Origin: Norana najaformis
Lineage: Eukaryota > Annelida > Clitellata > Crassiclitellata > Hormogastridae
Direction: 5' to 3'
Length of the DNA: 64,000 bases
Assembly: GCA_964023275.1 (NCBI GenBank)
Contig: OZ029928.1
Coordinates: 14,488,802-14,552,801 of the forward strand
Within the stretch, counting starts at the first letter, position 1. Each line of letters starts with the position of its first letter. Shown piece after piece: positions 43,579 through 55,100 of this stretch. A program made the translations under genes and the position numbers. The notes under the pieces are model-generated. The model did no database searches. It saw only the letters and a program-made list of their open reading frames with translations, and was not told where the DNA came from.

Positions 43579-43794
43579 CAGGGCTGGATTTAAAATCGAA
43601 GTGCAGGCTATGCACGTGCGCTGGGACCAGGTGTTTTGGGGGCCGTATTCCCGCTAAAAAAGATTATTTTTGTTATAAATAGTGGTAAAGTGGGTAGCCT
43701 AGACTGGCAAATCATTCCCGAGAGCAGCTTGTATTCAGAGGGGCCTCAGGCTATGAGCACGTGTAGTGCCGCAGAAAGTCTAAATCCAGTCCTG
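43579..43794. mobile_element. hAT-type non-autonomous element (MITE)
   Basis: The element starts CAGGGCTGGATTTA and ends TAAATCCAGTCCTG, so its termini are near-perfect inverted repeats of the CAGGG..GGATTTA type common in hAT elements. It is flanked by actgtaac (43571-43578) and actgtaaa (43795-43802), an 8-bp target duplication with one mismatch, which is the hAT length. The inside (216 bp) has gggggcc and no coding capacity. Confidence 0.75.
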
Positions 43795-44709
43795 ACTGTA
43801 AAATAGGTAATCATTTGAAAGGATTTCTTTCTAGATTATTTTGTGTAAATAAGTTTAACTGTGTGTACAATTTCAGCAAATGCCAGTGATAAGCTGTTCA
43901 TGGTCTACATCCATTTTCTAAACAGTAAAACTGGCGTCATGATTCATACCACAGCATTTTGTCGCTTGAATTGTATTGCTAATAAAGGCTCACCTGTTCT
44001 CACGTCCTGATAATTAATTAATTATTAGTTAATTGGACTGTTTGGAGGGGATTTGTGCTATATAACATGCAACACAGTGCTGTTTGCGTTACGTGTGCTG
44101 CTAGCCACTCGGCAAGATGATTACGACCACTCCATTTAACCAATGTGGTATCAGTATTTGACACTACTGTTTCATGCAGTCTTGGAGTTATCATATATTT
44201 TCATTTCAGATCAAATGCATTTTGAGTGTTACTATACATATATTTTTTCAATTTTCTGCTGATTCTTTCACTTGAAAGTGAGCCTAGATGTTGAATTTTT
44301 TAAATAACTGTTGCAACGTTCCAGTTACTTAATATGTAATTATTCCAGTCAAAACTGCTATCAATCGTTGCCTTTCACGGCTGAAGTGATAGCTGAAGTG
44401 ATTAGTTTGAGAAATAAACTTTATATCAACGTTTCTGTCAGTTGATTGTTTTGGGCGCATCAAGTTTTACGTTTACAACTTCAGAGGTTACTGAAAACCT
44501 GGATGGCACTGTGGCCTACAGGCAATGAAAAATGTTCAATTTTCACATGTATGTCAGCTAGTCGTACAACTTAATTACTATGCCTCTGTGAACTTATATA
44601 ATTTATAGAGATTGCCTACTACAAAAAGAACAGCTGTGATTTGATTGTAGTTTTCTGAGCACTGTTTGTTTATTGATGAGCTTTTTGTTGTTTACTTCAT
44701 TTAGGCTAG

Positions 44710-44815
44710 CATGGAGCGCGCCTCTTATTAATTTAATTTGATTAAATTAATTTAATTATCTGATTGATTGATATTTTGAAGTGGCGCTTTACAGATTTCT
44801 GATTACAGTTACAAA
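44710..44815 (+). repeat. SINE-like family C copy, diverged
   Basis: The blocks catggagcgcgcctcttatt, gatattttgaagtggcgctt and gatttctgattacagttaca match the family, with an ATTAA-rich insertion between them. Confidence 0.5.
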
Positions 44816-45334
44816 GTACTTCACCAATCAAGCTTTCAAACACTTAACATCGAAAGACATACTCGACAAAATCCAGAAGATGTTTAGTCAAAATACGTTT
44901 CAGATCATTTTAATATCATCCTTAAAAATATGACAAAACAATGCAAAAACAATTACCTATGCAGAGCATGTTTTACTCTCTACCATGCTTGCTCATCCAG
45001 AATTTACAGAGCTCCGACCACAAAAGTCACATGACCTTTCCCCGTTTTCCAGTGTGTGGATAAAGCCAGTTGGTATAACAAAGGAAAATGATCCTCAAAG
45101 CAAACGATCCCAAAAACGATAATAATTTCTCAGTTAGTAAATGTGAAACCGAAAGTGGTAAGGTATTATGTATGAAATCATTAATTATGCATTTATGACA
45201 TGCCTTTCTGGCACCACAGGTAAAAACTGGAAAAGTCCAGATTCTTAACCAAAGACCGTTTCTTTTCTTTATAAATTATCCTCCATATGCTTTTTTCACC
45301 AAGCACAATTCTATGGATGGTTACCCCAGTACTT

Positions 45335-45420
45335 GTAATTGTAATTTAAGATTTAGAAGCACCTCTTAAGAGAATAAACGCAACAGAGGTGCTCCCGACC
45401 CGAACAAGTAAAATCATTGT
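45335..45420 (-). repeat. SINE-like family C copy
   Basis: The reverse complement of ttgtaattgtaatttaagat, agaagcacctcttaagagaa and gaggtgctcccgacccgaac corresponds to the 18440 copy. Confidence 0.55.
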
Positions 45421-45954
45421 TAAACAGTACAGTCTTCATGCACCTACGAAACCCTGAGAGGGGAACAGAGAGGAGCTCGAGTCACAGATCTCAAGATGAG
45501 ACGGTTCCCATAGGTGGAACCGACATATGCAAAGTTTCTGGACTGGGCAGTAGGAGTTCGGCAGTGAACTGACTGACTTAGTGACCTGATTACAGCATGG
45601 TTTTGATGCACCATTGGTTGAAGCCTTATGCTTTAGACATCGGCACCAGAAAGGTTGACAATTATTTATTTCCACCCAATACAAAATAACTTCCCAAGTT
45701 CGCTATCATTTATCGAGGTGCAAGTTACTAACAAACTGCCAGTCCACAATAAAGATCTCTAAAATATACAGTCCCCAAACTTGGGATTCAATCAGCCAAA
45801 TTGTTTTTATGCAGAGGCATTGTGCATTTACAGAAGTAGCTATGGAGAGCTTAACTTCAACATTCTTCAAAGAACCACAAAGATGAAACATCGTAAACTA
45901 TTAATACTGCATTGCATTTGAATTTTTATATTAAAAAAACTGATTGTTATTGTA

Positions 45955-46030
45955 ACTGTTTTAATTGTAATTTGAAATTTGTATAGCGCCTCTTCAAGAT
46001 AAAATCATCAGAGGTGCTCTCTGTGCTAAC
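45955..46030 (-). repeat. SINE-like family C copy, short
   Basis: The blocks aattgtaatttgaaatttgt, atagcgcctcttcaagat and cagaggtgctctctgtgc match the family in reverse orientation. Confidence 0.5.
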
Positions 46031-46600
46031 AATGTTAAATGTCATTAAGAACAGAACTTTCATCCATTAGTAAACATTGCTCAGATGACTAGAAGAGTCA
46101 CCAGTGGTAAGCTCGTGCACACGTGCAAAGCCCAACCAACAGGTTCCCAACTAGAGTCGAATGACGACAGCACGTTCGGAGTTTCTGAACCGTGCAGCAT
46201 TGAGGATGAGGAAATGATTGATTGACTGGCTGTTTGAAATCTAAATGCTGTGGTGTCTGAACCATATGTTTAGCTTTGACAATAGCTTTGCAAGTGCCAA
46301 GAAATCAACAACGTACGCTTCCATGTAGGCTTGTGCGAAAAGGGACGGTGCCAAAAACAGCAGTTCATGTACAAACATACACACATCAAAAGCCACTCTT
46401 CCGTCATTCATAACAACAATTTATAACATCAACAACAAAAGCATGTTTCCACTCATCACACAAGTGCCCAGAAAATGAGTTAACAGCAGTGCAGTGACAT
46501 TGCTTAGATAAAGTAAAGTCCAGTCATTATGCCCAGACGAGCCAGACACTATGGGCTGACGCAGATGAAATTGTCTTGCTGTAGGCCACAATGGTTATGC

Positions 46601-46606
46601 TTTATT
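46601..46606 (-). other. Candidate poly(A) signal of TUSC2
   Basis: AATAAA on the minus strand lies about 190 bases past the TUSC2 stop codon. Confidence 0.4.
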
Positions 46607-46795
46607 CTCAGCAGTAAATGGTTTTATAAGTGTTCTAGTCAGTTCACAACAACAGCTTAGCAGACATGAATTCTAGTCAATGAATTCTTCGTTTGCACCA
46701 CACACTGAGTTCAGCAAGTTTCGACTAAACTTTGTTCAGGTCGCACTGGGTCAAGTTTCGGAAACCACTAGATACACAGTAGCACAACAGACCAT

Positions 46796-48742
46796 TCACC
46801 GCGATCGAACCTCACAAAGAACAACTGGAAGGTCCATATTCAGTCGTGGAAACGGGAGTTCGATGTATCCCTAAACATTCAACAAACCAGCAACCAAGTA
46901 ACATTTTTCCATGTACACTTACAGCTCCATTTTGGTAACTCTCAAAGGCACTGCTTTAGCTTTAAAAGTAAATGTAAGTAAAAAAGAATTACTGCTCTGT
47001 ATGACAATTAAGTATAATAGAACAATTAAGCTAACAAAATGCAATTATTTTAATCTATTGATATTATAATTGTTCTGTAAGTATCAAACTTCCATATAAA
47101 CATAACATAAATAATATTAACAACAGAAATACTAATGCTGAAGAAGTTCACAGAATCTAAAGCTCCATGCAAAGCCCATCCTTCCCACGCCACCCAGAGT
47201 AAAGAACACAACCCATAAATGATTGACTTTTTCTTCCATCTTCATCAAAGTACACTGACCTGATTCTAGGTACCAGTTAACAGCTCTTTTGAGTAGTCAT
47301 TCTGCATAAAGTTCTAATATACTCTATATACTGCACTACTTCCAACACTGCATTTAAAACGTGCCTCTTACACCTTCTTATTTCCCAGTGCTTCTGGCCT
47401 GTTGGGCTGGGAGCGCCTCTGAGGAGTTTATCTTGAAGTGGCGCTTTATAAATTTTCGATTACATTACATTACATTACCGACAGTGACATTTATTCTGAC
47501 AAACACTTATTTGATGCTGTAAAATTACCTGTGGCGTGAGCTGTTCTCTTGGTTTTTGCTTCATTTCGGTTCCGTTTGAAGTTCTAACTTCCTCGTAAAA
47601 TTCATGGGCCAAGTCTCCATCTTCGTCAAAGTACATTGACCTGTCAAAATCGTACACAAAATAGAGAACCCAGCTAAACATGCTGACGAAGGGGAAAAGC
47701 AAACAATGAATGAATTCACTGCAGTCCTTTTGGACTATTCTTGTCCATGTGGCTCTAGCGGTCTATCACACTGCCATTTCAAGTTCTTAACGTCTCTAGA
47801 ATTCATTTATGGTCAACTTCAGATAGAGTTCATACAACTTGGCAACTTTTCAAATTGCTTCTCCAACACAGGCTGCCTCTGTCTTGTGGACTGACCTTCT
47901 GGATATTGACCTGATTGTGGCTTGGCTTTGGTGCGCCATCAGTTGATGCCTAGTGCATTAGACACTGGTGGTATAGAACTAATCTGCAGTTCATTCTTCT
48001 GAGGCACATTTAGTCTACTGAATTTTTCTTGCTCTGGTATCTGCCTCAGGCACAGCAGGTCACACACATGGCTCTGAACAGTCTTGCCACACAACTGGAC
48101 CTCAGCTGGACCCGTCCAATGGATAGTAGTAGGTTTGGAAAGCGGTTTTGCTTAGAAGCAAACATTGACTGATGCCTCGCACATTTCGATAATCGCAGAG
48201 TAGAAGTTATTAGATTTGAGTAGATTAGATTAGTAAACAGTATCTAGCCAAATAGTGGAAATAGAGTAGCAGGCCAGCAGCATATTTATCATTCATGATC
48301 ATCATTACACAAGCCCAAAAATGCCATACAAAATTTACAGAATGTCCACTGCAGTTGTCGGACCTACTGCATAGAACAGACTACCAGAAGGCATCACAAA
48401 CTCATGATTCTAAAACTATATTGCATGTACCAAAATTCGCATTTAATGTCAAATTTCAATCTGTTGAATTTTTCCCTTCTTTGGCTTTGAGTCAAGTTAC
48501 AGCAACATATGGTCTTACTGTTCTTATCAGGACATTATGCCAAATAATGTGGAATAATTAATAATTCAAGCAACATATGAAAAATAAACTGACCAATATT
48601 AGAATACTAACCCTCTTCGTTGAAACACGTATGGTGTAACTGCTGAATTTCCTGGGTCTGTTAGCGAATGCTTCGATAGATGTCGTTGATTGCGAAATGG
48701 GGAGAAGATTTTCTTTGTTACGTTTGATGCTGTCTGACCCAT
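46796..48742 (-). CDS. TUSC2: TUSC2/FUS1, small myristoylated mitochondrial-type protein
   Basis: Three exons, 48612-48742, 47529-47640 and 46796-46870, join in phase to 105 residues (human 110). The N-terminus MGQTASN fits the N-myristoylation pattern with Gly2 and Ser6. The core RRGSMYFDEDGDLAHEFYEE (spanning exon 1/2) and the end LTPQGYIELPFPRLNMDLPV plus VLCEV align with the vertebrate protein throughout. Human TUSC2 is a candidate tumour suppressor, reported to be mitochondrial and linked to calcium handling and apoptosis; what it does in invertebrates is not known to me. The third exon is only 75 bases. A diverged copy of the start of exon 2 lies at 47236-47262, between exons 2 and 3. 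The chain ends with three extra residues (RSR) compared with human. Confidence 0.93.
47236..47262 (-). repeat. Partial duplicate of TUSC2 exon 2 with its 3' splice site
   Basis: Twenty-seven bases match the acceptor end of exon 2 with two differences. Read on the minus strand it is cag^G TCA GTG TAC TTT GAT GAA GAT GG, encoding SVYFDEDG in place of SMYFDEDG. The frame stays open for about 25 more codons but diverges from the real exon. Confidence 0.6.
47390..47475 (+). repeat. SINE-like family C copy (TUSC2 intron 2)
   Basis: The blocks ccagtgcttctggcctgttg, ggctgggagcgcctctgagg and gaagtggcgctttataaatt run into a (ATTAC)n tail. Confidence 0.6.
48100..48235 (-). repeat. SINE-like family F copy (TUSC2 intron 1)
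   Basis: The order ctcagctggacccgtccaat, ttgcttagaagcaaacattg, actgatgcctcgcacattt and agaagttattagatttgag resembles the copies at 25195 and 56670. Confidence 0.5.
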
Positions 48743-49429
48743 TGTAACTGGTGACTCAATCAGTGTTTTTACATAACTAAATTTCATAACAAAAAATTTC
48801 TTAAATTTTATGCCAAACATATTACTTTCAAATCCAACGCATTTTGTGCAACATGTCGCTCAATTCGTTAGCACATCCAGTCTACATTAATATTGTAATC
48901 TGAGATGCTAAAGCTAAAGGTTAATTCTGCTTGCGTTCACCCTATTTCTAAACAATATGGCCAACCCAGACTGCGAGAGAAATTAGAGCACTTCAAGCTG
49001 CCAGAAAGACCCCAATATAAATAAGCAAGTAATCCATAAGTGGTTCCCAAAACGACATGTGCAGCACCACAAAAACTATTTGTGAGTGTCGAATTATGTT
49101 TATTCCATTTCTTAACAGAGCAGTATGTTGAAAAACCTTTGTGTTACTCTGAAATTTATTCATTTATTGACACCAATAAAGAAATTTTAAAAACGTTGTG
49201 TTAGTCTGTTACTTAACGCTTACTCGTTTATTTATTGGAAGTCTTTCCGGTAGCGTGCAGTGCTCTAATTTCTCTCGCAATCAGGGGTGACCATATTGTT
49301 TTAAAGTAGGGCTATCGCAAGTGGCTGTTTCTCGAGAATTGCCAAGTTAAAGATGACCTCGTATCTACTGGAACAATCTGAAAATAGTCAATTTCCAGAG
49401 CAAGGAAAATATTAGCACCTTGCTACATC

Positions 49430-49645
49430 GGTAAATGCTTACGCCAAGAAGCCTCTATGCGTGAGGATCCCCGGTTCGCGTCGCGATCGTGGCTTATTTC
49501 AGAGATTTAAATCTCGGGCTAGTACGGACCATACGGGGCCTTAAATGGCAGTGGAGAAGGATATCACCCGATAAATTCATTGCAAAATGAGCAGGGTCAA
49601 GGCCATACGATCGATATATAAAATCTTTACGTTTACATTTTACAT
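49430..49645 (+). repeat. SINE family B, full-length copy
   Basis: The copy runs from aatgcttacgccaagaagcc and gtgaggatccccggttcgcg through gcttatttcagagatttaaa, ggccttaaatggcagtg and atatcacccgataaattcat to agcagggtcaaggccatacg, atatataaaatc and a tttacattttacatt tail. Confidence 0.7.
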
Positions 49646-51247
49646 TCGTCTTCGAAATACAAGAAAGTCCGTGGCGTGTAAGACGAATGTGTGGTGAACC
49701 AGAGGCAGTCTGTACTCGCTGGAAGTAAACAGAAATGTTCCAAGTGAGTATTCAAGACATTCCTGTGATGGGTTGCGTTTCTGGTGAATAATGCGACGAT
49801 GATTCAGATATGAAAGACGTGATCGCTCCCTCAGGTCGTGAGTCGATCTAGAGCATTGGTCATGCCTTCGGAAACCAAGCAAATAGCTCCAAATAAGCAC
49901 TTTCGATCAGAACAAAGCGTGATTATTCAATTTGTAATTCAACCTAAACTACGTACCCTGCGGAATTTACTCTGAATCTTCGATTTTCAAAAACAAATTA
50001 CTTGCAAATAATATTTGCATTTACAGCTAACAAAATTATATTAATCACGCATGCAAAGCAAAATATGGGACACTTAAATACAATAATGTGATTCTATATA
50101 CCGTTCGTTATACCGGTTTCTAGTGCCAGGATTTTCTGCGTTCCATAACTGCTCATAGCCTAGTTCGGAGCAAAGATGTTAGTTCGGAGTATCCTCGGAG
50201 TAAAATCGTAGAACAAGAGATGGCAGTAAGATAATTGTGCGCGCTGGCAACTCTTTTTATTCAGGGACAAAACCTAAACCAAAGCATCAATCGGGTGTCA
50301 ATTTATTGCACAATACTGAGAATTTTACCAAAAACATGCTTACATTGTTCGTGTATGTCATTCATTATATTGCTGTGTGCATTGTTGTTTAAAGTGTGGG
50401 TATTTAACTCATGCTAATAAAAGAATACTTACTTACTAAAAATCTGTTGTATATGAACAATATAGAGGTAATTAATTGAGAGGCTTTATTACTCGAATAT
50501 GACCAAACGAATTCCAGAGCCGAGCTCAGGAAAAAGAATAAGAAACGCGTGAGACATATAGGCATATTTATTTAGAGCTTAGAATACATGCAAAAACATA
50601 AAACTTCAAGTTAAAATTGGTTCCTACACTGCAGAATTAGAACGACGCTAGAGGGCACTAGGTTATCTCAGATTCAAATTAAGTAAGTAATCTTTTATCA
50701 GCGCGAGACAAACGCCCACACTTTACAACAATGCATACGCAGAAATAGGCCTCTAATACAAGGTCGTGCAACAATGTCAAATACAGTCTGAAAAAGTTCA
50801 TAATACAAAGCAGCAGAAGATCAACTGATGGTAAGATCTAACACACTGGATATAATGATAATGATTAACCGAGACTATGAGATGAAGTCGCTAATTGGAG
50901 CGGTTTAAATTTGTGGGGAAAAGAATAGCTGAGCAGAAAGGAGAAACGCGGACTGGTACAGTATTATGTTCGGTTTCAGGACAAAAATTCGCTGCTTTCA
51001 GTTACACGAGATAATACCCCACAAAGCATGTAGTTTCTGTTTAACGACGCTGTATCATAACGAAGATGATTAGCGCCGTACTCCTTTATTCAGGCTTGGG
51101 ACTAGCACCTCCCAAGGACAACAAGCACAGGGCGATCTAGCCAAGAGAATAATTTTCTAACTGCGCAGAAAGTCTTGGGCGGAGAAAAATGAGTAGTGGG
51201 CGTAAATCACTTATCAAGGCCATTTACATAAATTATGGCCGGCCGCG

Positions 51248-51306
51248 ATTGGCTAGTTATTAATAGATTCGGTCGCTGATTGGTTAATTATAAGTAGATT
51301 GACGTA
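51248..51306 (+). promoter_or_regulatory. CCAAT boxes and CRE-like site upstream of the BTG gene
   Basis: Inverted CCAAT motifs (ATTGG) stand at 51248-51252 and 51279-51283, followed by TGACGTA at 51300-51306, about 360-420 bases upstream of the start codon. Vertebrate BTG genes respond rapidly to cAMP and growth signals, so a CRE here would fit, but function is inference. Confidence 0.4.
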
Positions 51307-51667
51307 GTGTTGTTGCTGGCCCCTCTGGCGATCAACGCCATTTGTGGTGGAGGTGGTACAACGTACTATGAAACAAAAACTCGTTGTCTGTTGTAGAAAA
51401 TTTTACCGTAAGTAAATCGTTTTCTATATTATTTTCTCGATAAAATTGTTCATTTGTGTTTCAGGATCAAATATTATGACAAATATTTGGTAAATTTATC
51501 GAAATTGGGTTTTTAAATTGAATTATTTGAAAGCTGACCTAAGCTATGCGACAGTGGAGGTCGGTAGTGATATACTGTTGTTTACGGCCCACTTTGTCTT
51601 TGTTCACAGATCGTCCAGGTGTCAGCGTTACTAGTTCACAAGATTCGGTCCCAAACTGCTGTTGACG

Positions 51668-52156
51668 ATGTTCAGCGAGGTGAACAGTGTCGTACACTTT
51701 GTTTCGAAGCTTTTAAGCCAGCGAAAGGTTTCGTCTGAAACTGTCGAATCCTTCAGAGAGGCGTTGCGGGGAATGCTTTGTACCCACTACGAAGACCACT
51801 GGTTCCCCGACAAGCCGTTTAAAGGAAGTGCCTATCGCTGCCTTCGCATTGTTGGAATGCAGGTCGACCCGTTGTTCACTCGAGCGGGAGACGAGGTAGG
51901 ACTTTCGAAGAACCAGCTGGTGGAGTTGTTGCCAAGAGAACTGACCATCTGGGTTGACCCCGAGGATGTATCTTACCGCATCGGGGAGGAGGGCAGCATC
52001 GGGGTTCTGTTCGACGGTACAAACAACTTCGTTACCCTCGAGCAGGAAAACTCGCGTCCACCGAAAATCAAGTCTTGTAAGGAGCAACTGATCCACTGCA
52101 TGCAGACGCCCTCGTCCCACTCAAACGCCGAAGCAATAACGGCCGTGGCCAGTTAG
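51668..52156 (+). CDS. BTG1: BTG1/BTG2-type antiproliferative protein
   Basis: One uninterrupted exon encodes 162 residues from ATG at 51668 (MFSEVNSVV), close to BTG1 (171) and BTG2 (158). Box A (YEDHWFPDKPFKGSAYRCLR) and Box B (LPRELTIWVDPEDVSYRIGE) are intact, so the CNOT7/CNOT8 deadenylase-binding APRO domain should fold. SCKEQL near the C-terminus corresponds to the SCKEEL motif after the domain in BTG1/2. These proteins recruit the CCR4-NOT complex to shorten poly(A) tails and restrain proliferation. Tob-type C-terminal extensions are absent. Vertebrate BTG1/2 coding regions have one intron and this one has none. The immediately preceding acceptor-like sequence suggests a spliced 5' UTR. 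I cannot choose between the BTG1 and BTG2 names. Confidence 0.92.
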   Translation: MFSEVNSVVHFVSKLLSQRKVSSETVESFREALRGMLCTHYEDHWFPDKPFKGSAYRCLRIVGMQVDPLFTRAGDEVGLSKNQLVELLPRELTIWVDPEDVSYRIGEEGSIGVLFDGTNNFVTLEQENSRPPKIKSCKEQLIHCMQTPSSHSNAEAITAVAS

Positions 52157-55100
52157 GGCGGCTATAGGGTGTTGACTTCTAAAATGGATCTCTACACCAT
52201 TGCAGCTAAACTGTCACAAAAACTATGGCATTGAATTGCTCCAGACAATTATTGTAGTATACAAATTCTTCAGGAAAATAACGCTTGAATATTGGAATGG
52301 AATGTTAGAATGTTTTTAGCGTTTATCAGAACTGTTTTATCTGTACCCATAAAAACTAGGACCAAGTGTTCATTTTCAGGACTGAGCCGTCATTGTGTGT
52401 GCTGTTTACCTGTCGGCATGTAGATACTGCACCGTGATCTCCGTCTTGACAGTATTGTAAGTTTTGATGAGAAGGGACGTAATGAAAAATTAACAGGGAC
52501 TGTAGCGAAAAGGGGAGGTTACTGCCATTTCTGAATTGTTGCCCCATTCTAGTGTACATAATGGACAGCTGTGAAGTTTACTTTGTCATGTTATTTGTCA
52601 GTTTTTGTGTGCTAAGCACAAGAAAATTATAATTTGAAAAATCTTGTTACGATGCATTAGCAAGGGTTCTTCGGCGTTTACATTCCGGTCATGTTGCTTT
52701 TATACAGTTTAAATGATTGGTAGTTTAGGTGGTCAATATCGGATTAATTAAAACAATGATTTGCTTAAATTTTGTCAGTGCATTGTTCTGTGTGGGTTGC
52801 AGTCTAATAACCGAATGGAACCAGTTATCTTTACTGATTGGCTGATCCTCCAAAAGGTGATTGTAAAAACTGTTTTGCAGCTTGCATGATAATCCTGGTG
52901 CTGCTTAATAGACCTGTTTCAATTTCAAAGGATAAATTTGATTAAATTGTTTTCAGGTTAAAAAGAGATAAATGTTCTTTAGGTGGCATCATTTTTCAGA
53001 TATAGTTTATTGTATGCTGTCAGTTTTGAAATTTGTTTCCGTTTTAGGTGGAGGTTAGGAAGTAGTAGTCCTTTGCTGATGCTTCAGAATTGTTCTTAGT
53101 TTAAACAGATTACACATAAATTGGAATTGTACAGGACTGCCATGTTTAGCAAAAAGAATTACTGTAAAGTAAGACAAAGCCCTGTGAAAACTAGTTCCAT
53201 AGTTCATGTGGCTCAAAAATGTTTTAGTAGAAGTGCTGTTAGCTGAAGATGAGGACACAAGGAATGCTTCTTTGTAGAATTCTGGTTGAACGCTGTGTTA
53301 AACACATTGAATGCTGATTTTGCGAGATTCTGGTTTTTTGAGTTTGGTGATCACCAGATTGTAGTTGACAATTTGCTTCTTCTGTAAGCCTTTGCACAAT
53401 GGTGGCTTGCAACGGCATAGACCGACTGGTTAATCTGTTGATTTTCCTGCAGGGAGTGCTTTGACGGGCATCAGAAACCGTTTCCAGAGTTTAGAATTTA
53501 TCAGTTTTGAATCTCAGGAATATCGTTGAGTTTGTGCCTCGTTTTTCAATTGCTGATATGATGCTTACTGAGAGAAGTAATTGTAGCCTGTTTGGTGTTA
53601 AGCGCTGTGTGGATTTTAGAATTGGTAAGTATGAAAATTTCTACTGATGGCCAATTTGTGTCTTTCCTGGTGGCTTTACCAAAAGTAATGACACTTAAAA
53701 ATTAACTTATCATTGAAGATAAACTTGCAAAAATTTATTCATTGTAAGATGTGAGGGATTTATTTATTATAAATTATTTACAAATGACTAATATAAGCAT
53801 GCATCCATTGAATATAAACTAAGGTTGACTACTGGTGGTAACGTCTCAGAGTTTGAAATTCTTGTTAACGTTGGAATTTAAATTAAGTGTTAATACTTTT
53901 GCTTGATGTGGATTTTGATTAACAGAATTTTGTTTTTACCGGCATACTAATGTTAATTTTGTTTTGTTATTAACCAGAAAATTCAGTCGGCCCAATGAAA
54001 AATATATTGATGTGTGTGCTCATTGTAAATTGTTCTGTAAAAGCATTATTTGAATTTGAGAAAGGTACTGTTTGCTGAAGCCAGCTTAAAGGCTTGTTTC
54101 AAATTAAAACGTCTAGTTTGCATTTGCAAAGCAGTTGGCTATTCACTTATTCTGTTTTAGAAACAGGTTTGAACCACGAGTATTAAATTATGTAAAACTC
54201 GTGGTTTTAACTGCTCAATATTCTTGTACTGTGAATGCATTGCGACTTCTTTCCCGATAGAGGGGAAAATTGTTACCTGAATCGATTTCATATTATGTGG
54301 CTGATTTGTTTAGACTGGCTGGCTTGGCTGTTGTACCACTTACACCATGGATTGTACAGTGTATGTAGCGGGCACCACAGCACAAGTTTAGAAATTTTTC
54401 GTTTTTGAAAGCACTTTCGTTTGTTTCGATGACTTTAAACTTGTCCAGTGCTGTGCCAAGCAGAAGCAGACCTAAGCAAATCTTTCATATCAGTTACTGT
54501 AATTGCACAAAGGCAGCATTATTCCATCCATCCATCCAGCTTATCAGGGGCTGATAGTTGCTAAACCCTTTTAGGTTCATTTTGTAAGCTATGAAAGTTT
54601 AAGGGGTTAAGCACCGACGCCTTGATTTCACTTGTCTCATGGGAGTTATGGTGTTAAAGAGTTTGACATATTTGTTTACAAGGTTAATGAAATTATTGTT
54701 CAATTTTCTGGCCACTCTGGATAGCATGAACTGTGATAAACAAATGCACTAGTCGCTTAATTTGTGCTTATGATGAGAGATAATCAGTGCCAGTAGCAAA
54801 ACTACAGAGACGCTTTGTGCTGTTGAAGCTTTCTTAGTGTATAGGTCTGCTGTAGAAGGCGTAGCTTGATTGACCGGAGTCGAGGAAGGGGGATGGAAGG
54901 GGTGGAGGGTGGCCAGGTTTGTGGTGAAAGGTTGCGGTGTGTGTAAATGTGATGTGTTTAATTTTTCATTTTGTTGTTTCTCATCAAACTCTTGCAATTT
55001 TATGACATGTTGACAGTTTTTATGAGGTTTTTAAAAAACTGCACAAAACATTCAGAACCATTTACAGGCCTGTATTTTTCTTTGGCATTTTTAAGAAAAG

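Larger units (their letters stand above)
42419..46795. other. Convergent spacer: CCDC146 3' UTR, a hAT-type MITE, SINE tails, TUSC2 3' UTR
   Basis: No further gene is recognised. Candidate poly(A) hexamers are AATAAA at 43981-43986 for CCDC146 and, on the minus strand, AATAAA at 46601-46606 for TUSC2. A MITE lies at 43579-43794 and family C elements at 44710, 45335 and 45955. Confidence 0.45.
48743..51667. promoter_or_regulatory. Divergent spacer between TUSC2 and BTG gene
   Basis: The span contains one family B SINE (49430-49645) and, near its right end, promoter-like elements for the BTG gene. A minus-strand open frame at 49640-49900 has no recognisable family and is probably not a gene. 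A donor-like accgtaagt at about 51408 and an acceptor tttgttcacag at about 51610 could define a 5' UTR intron of the BTG gene. Confidence 0.45.

Noticed and set aside
49640..49900. Possible small gene on the minus strand between TUSC2 and BTG
   Set aside because: The translation has no recognisable family, splice support or start context, and it adjoins a SINE copy.
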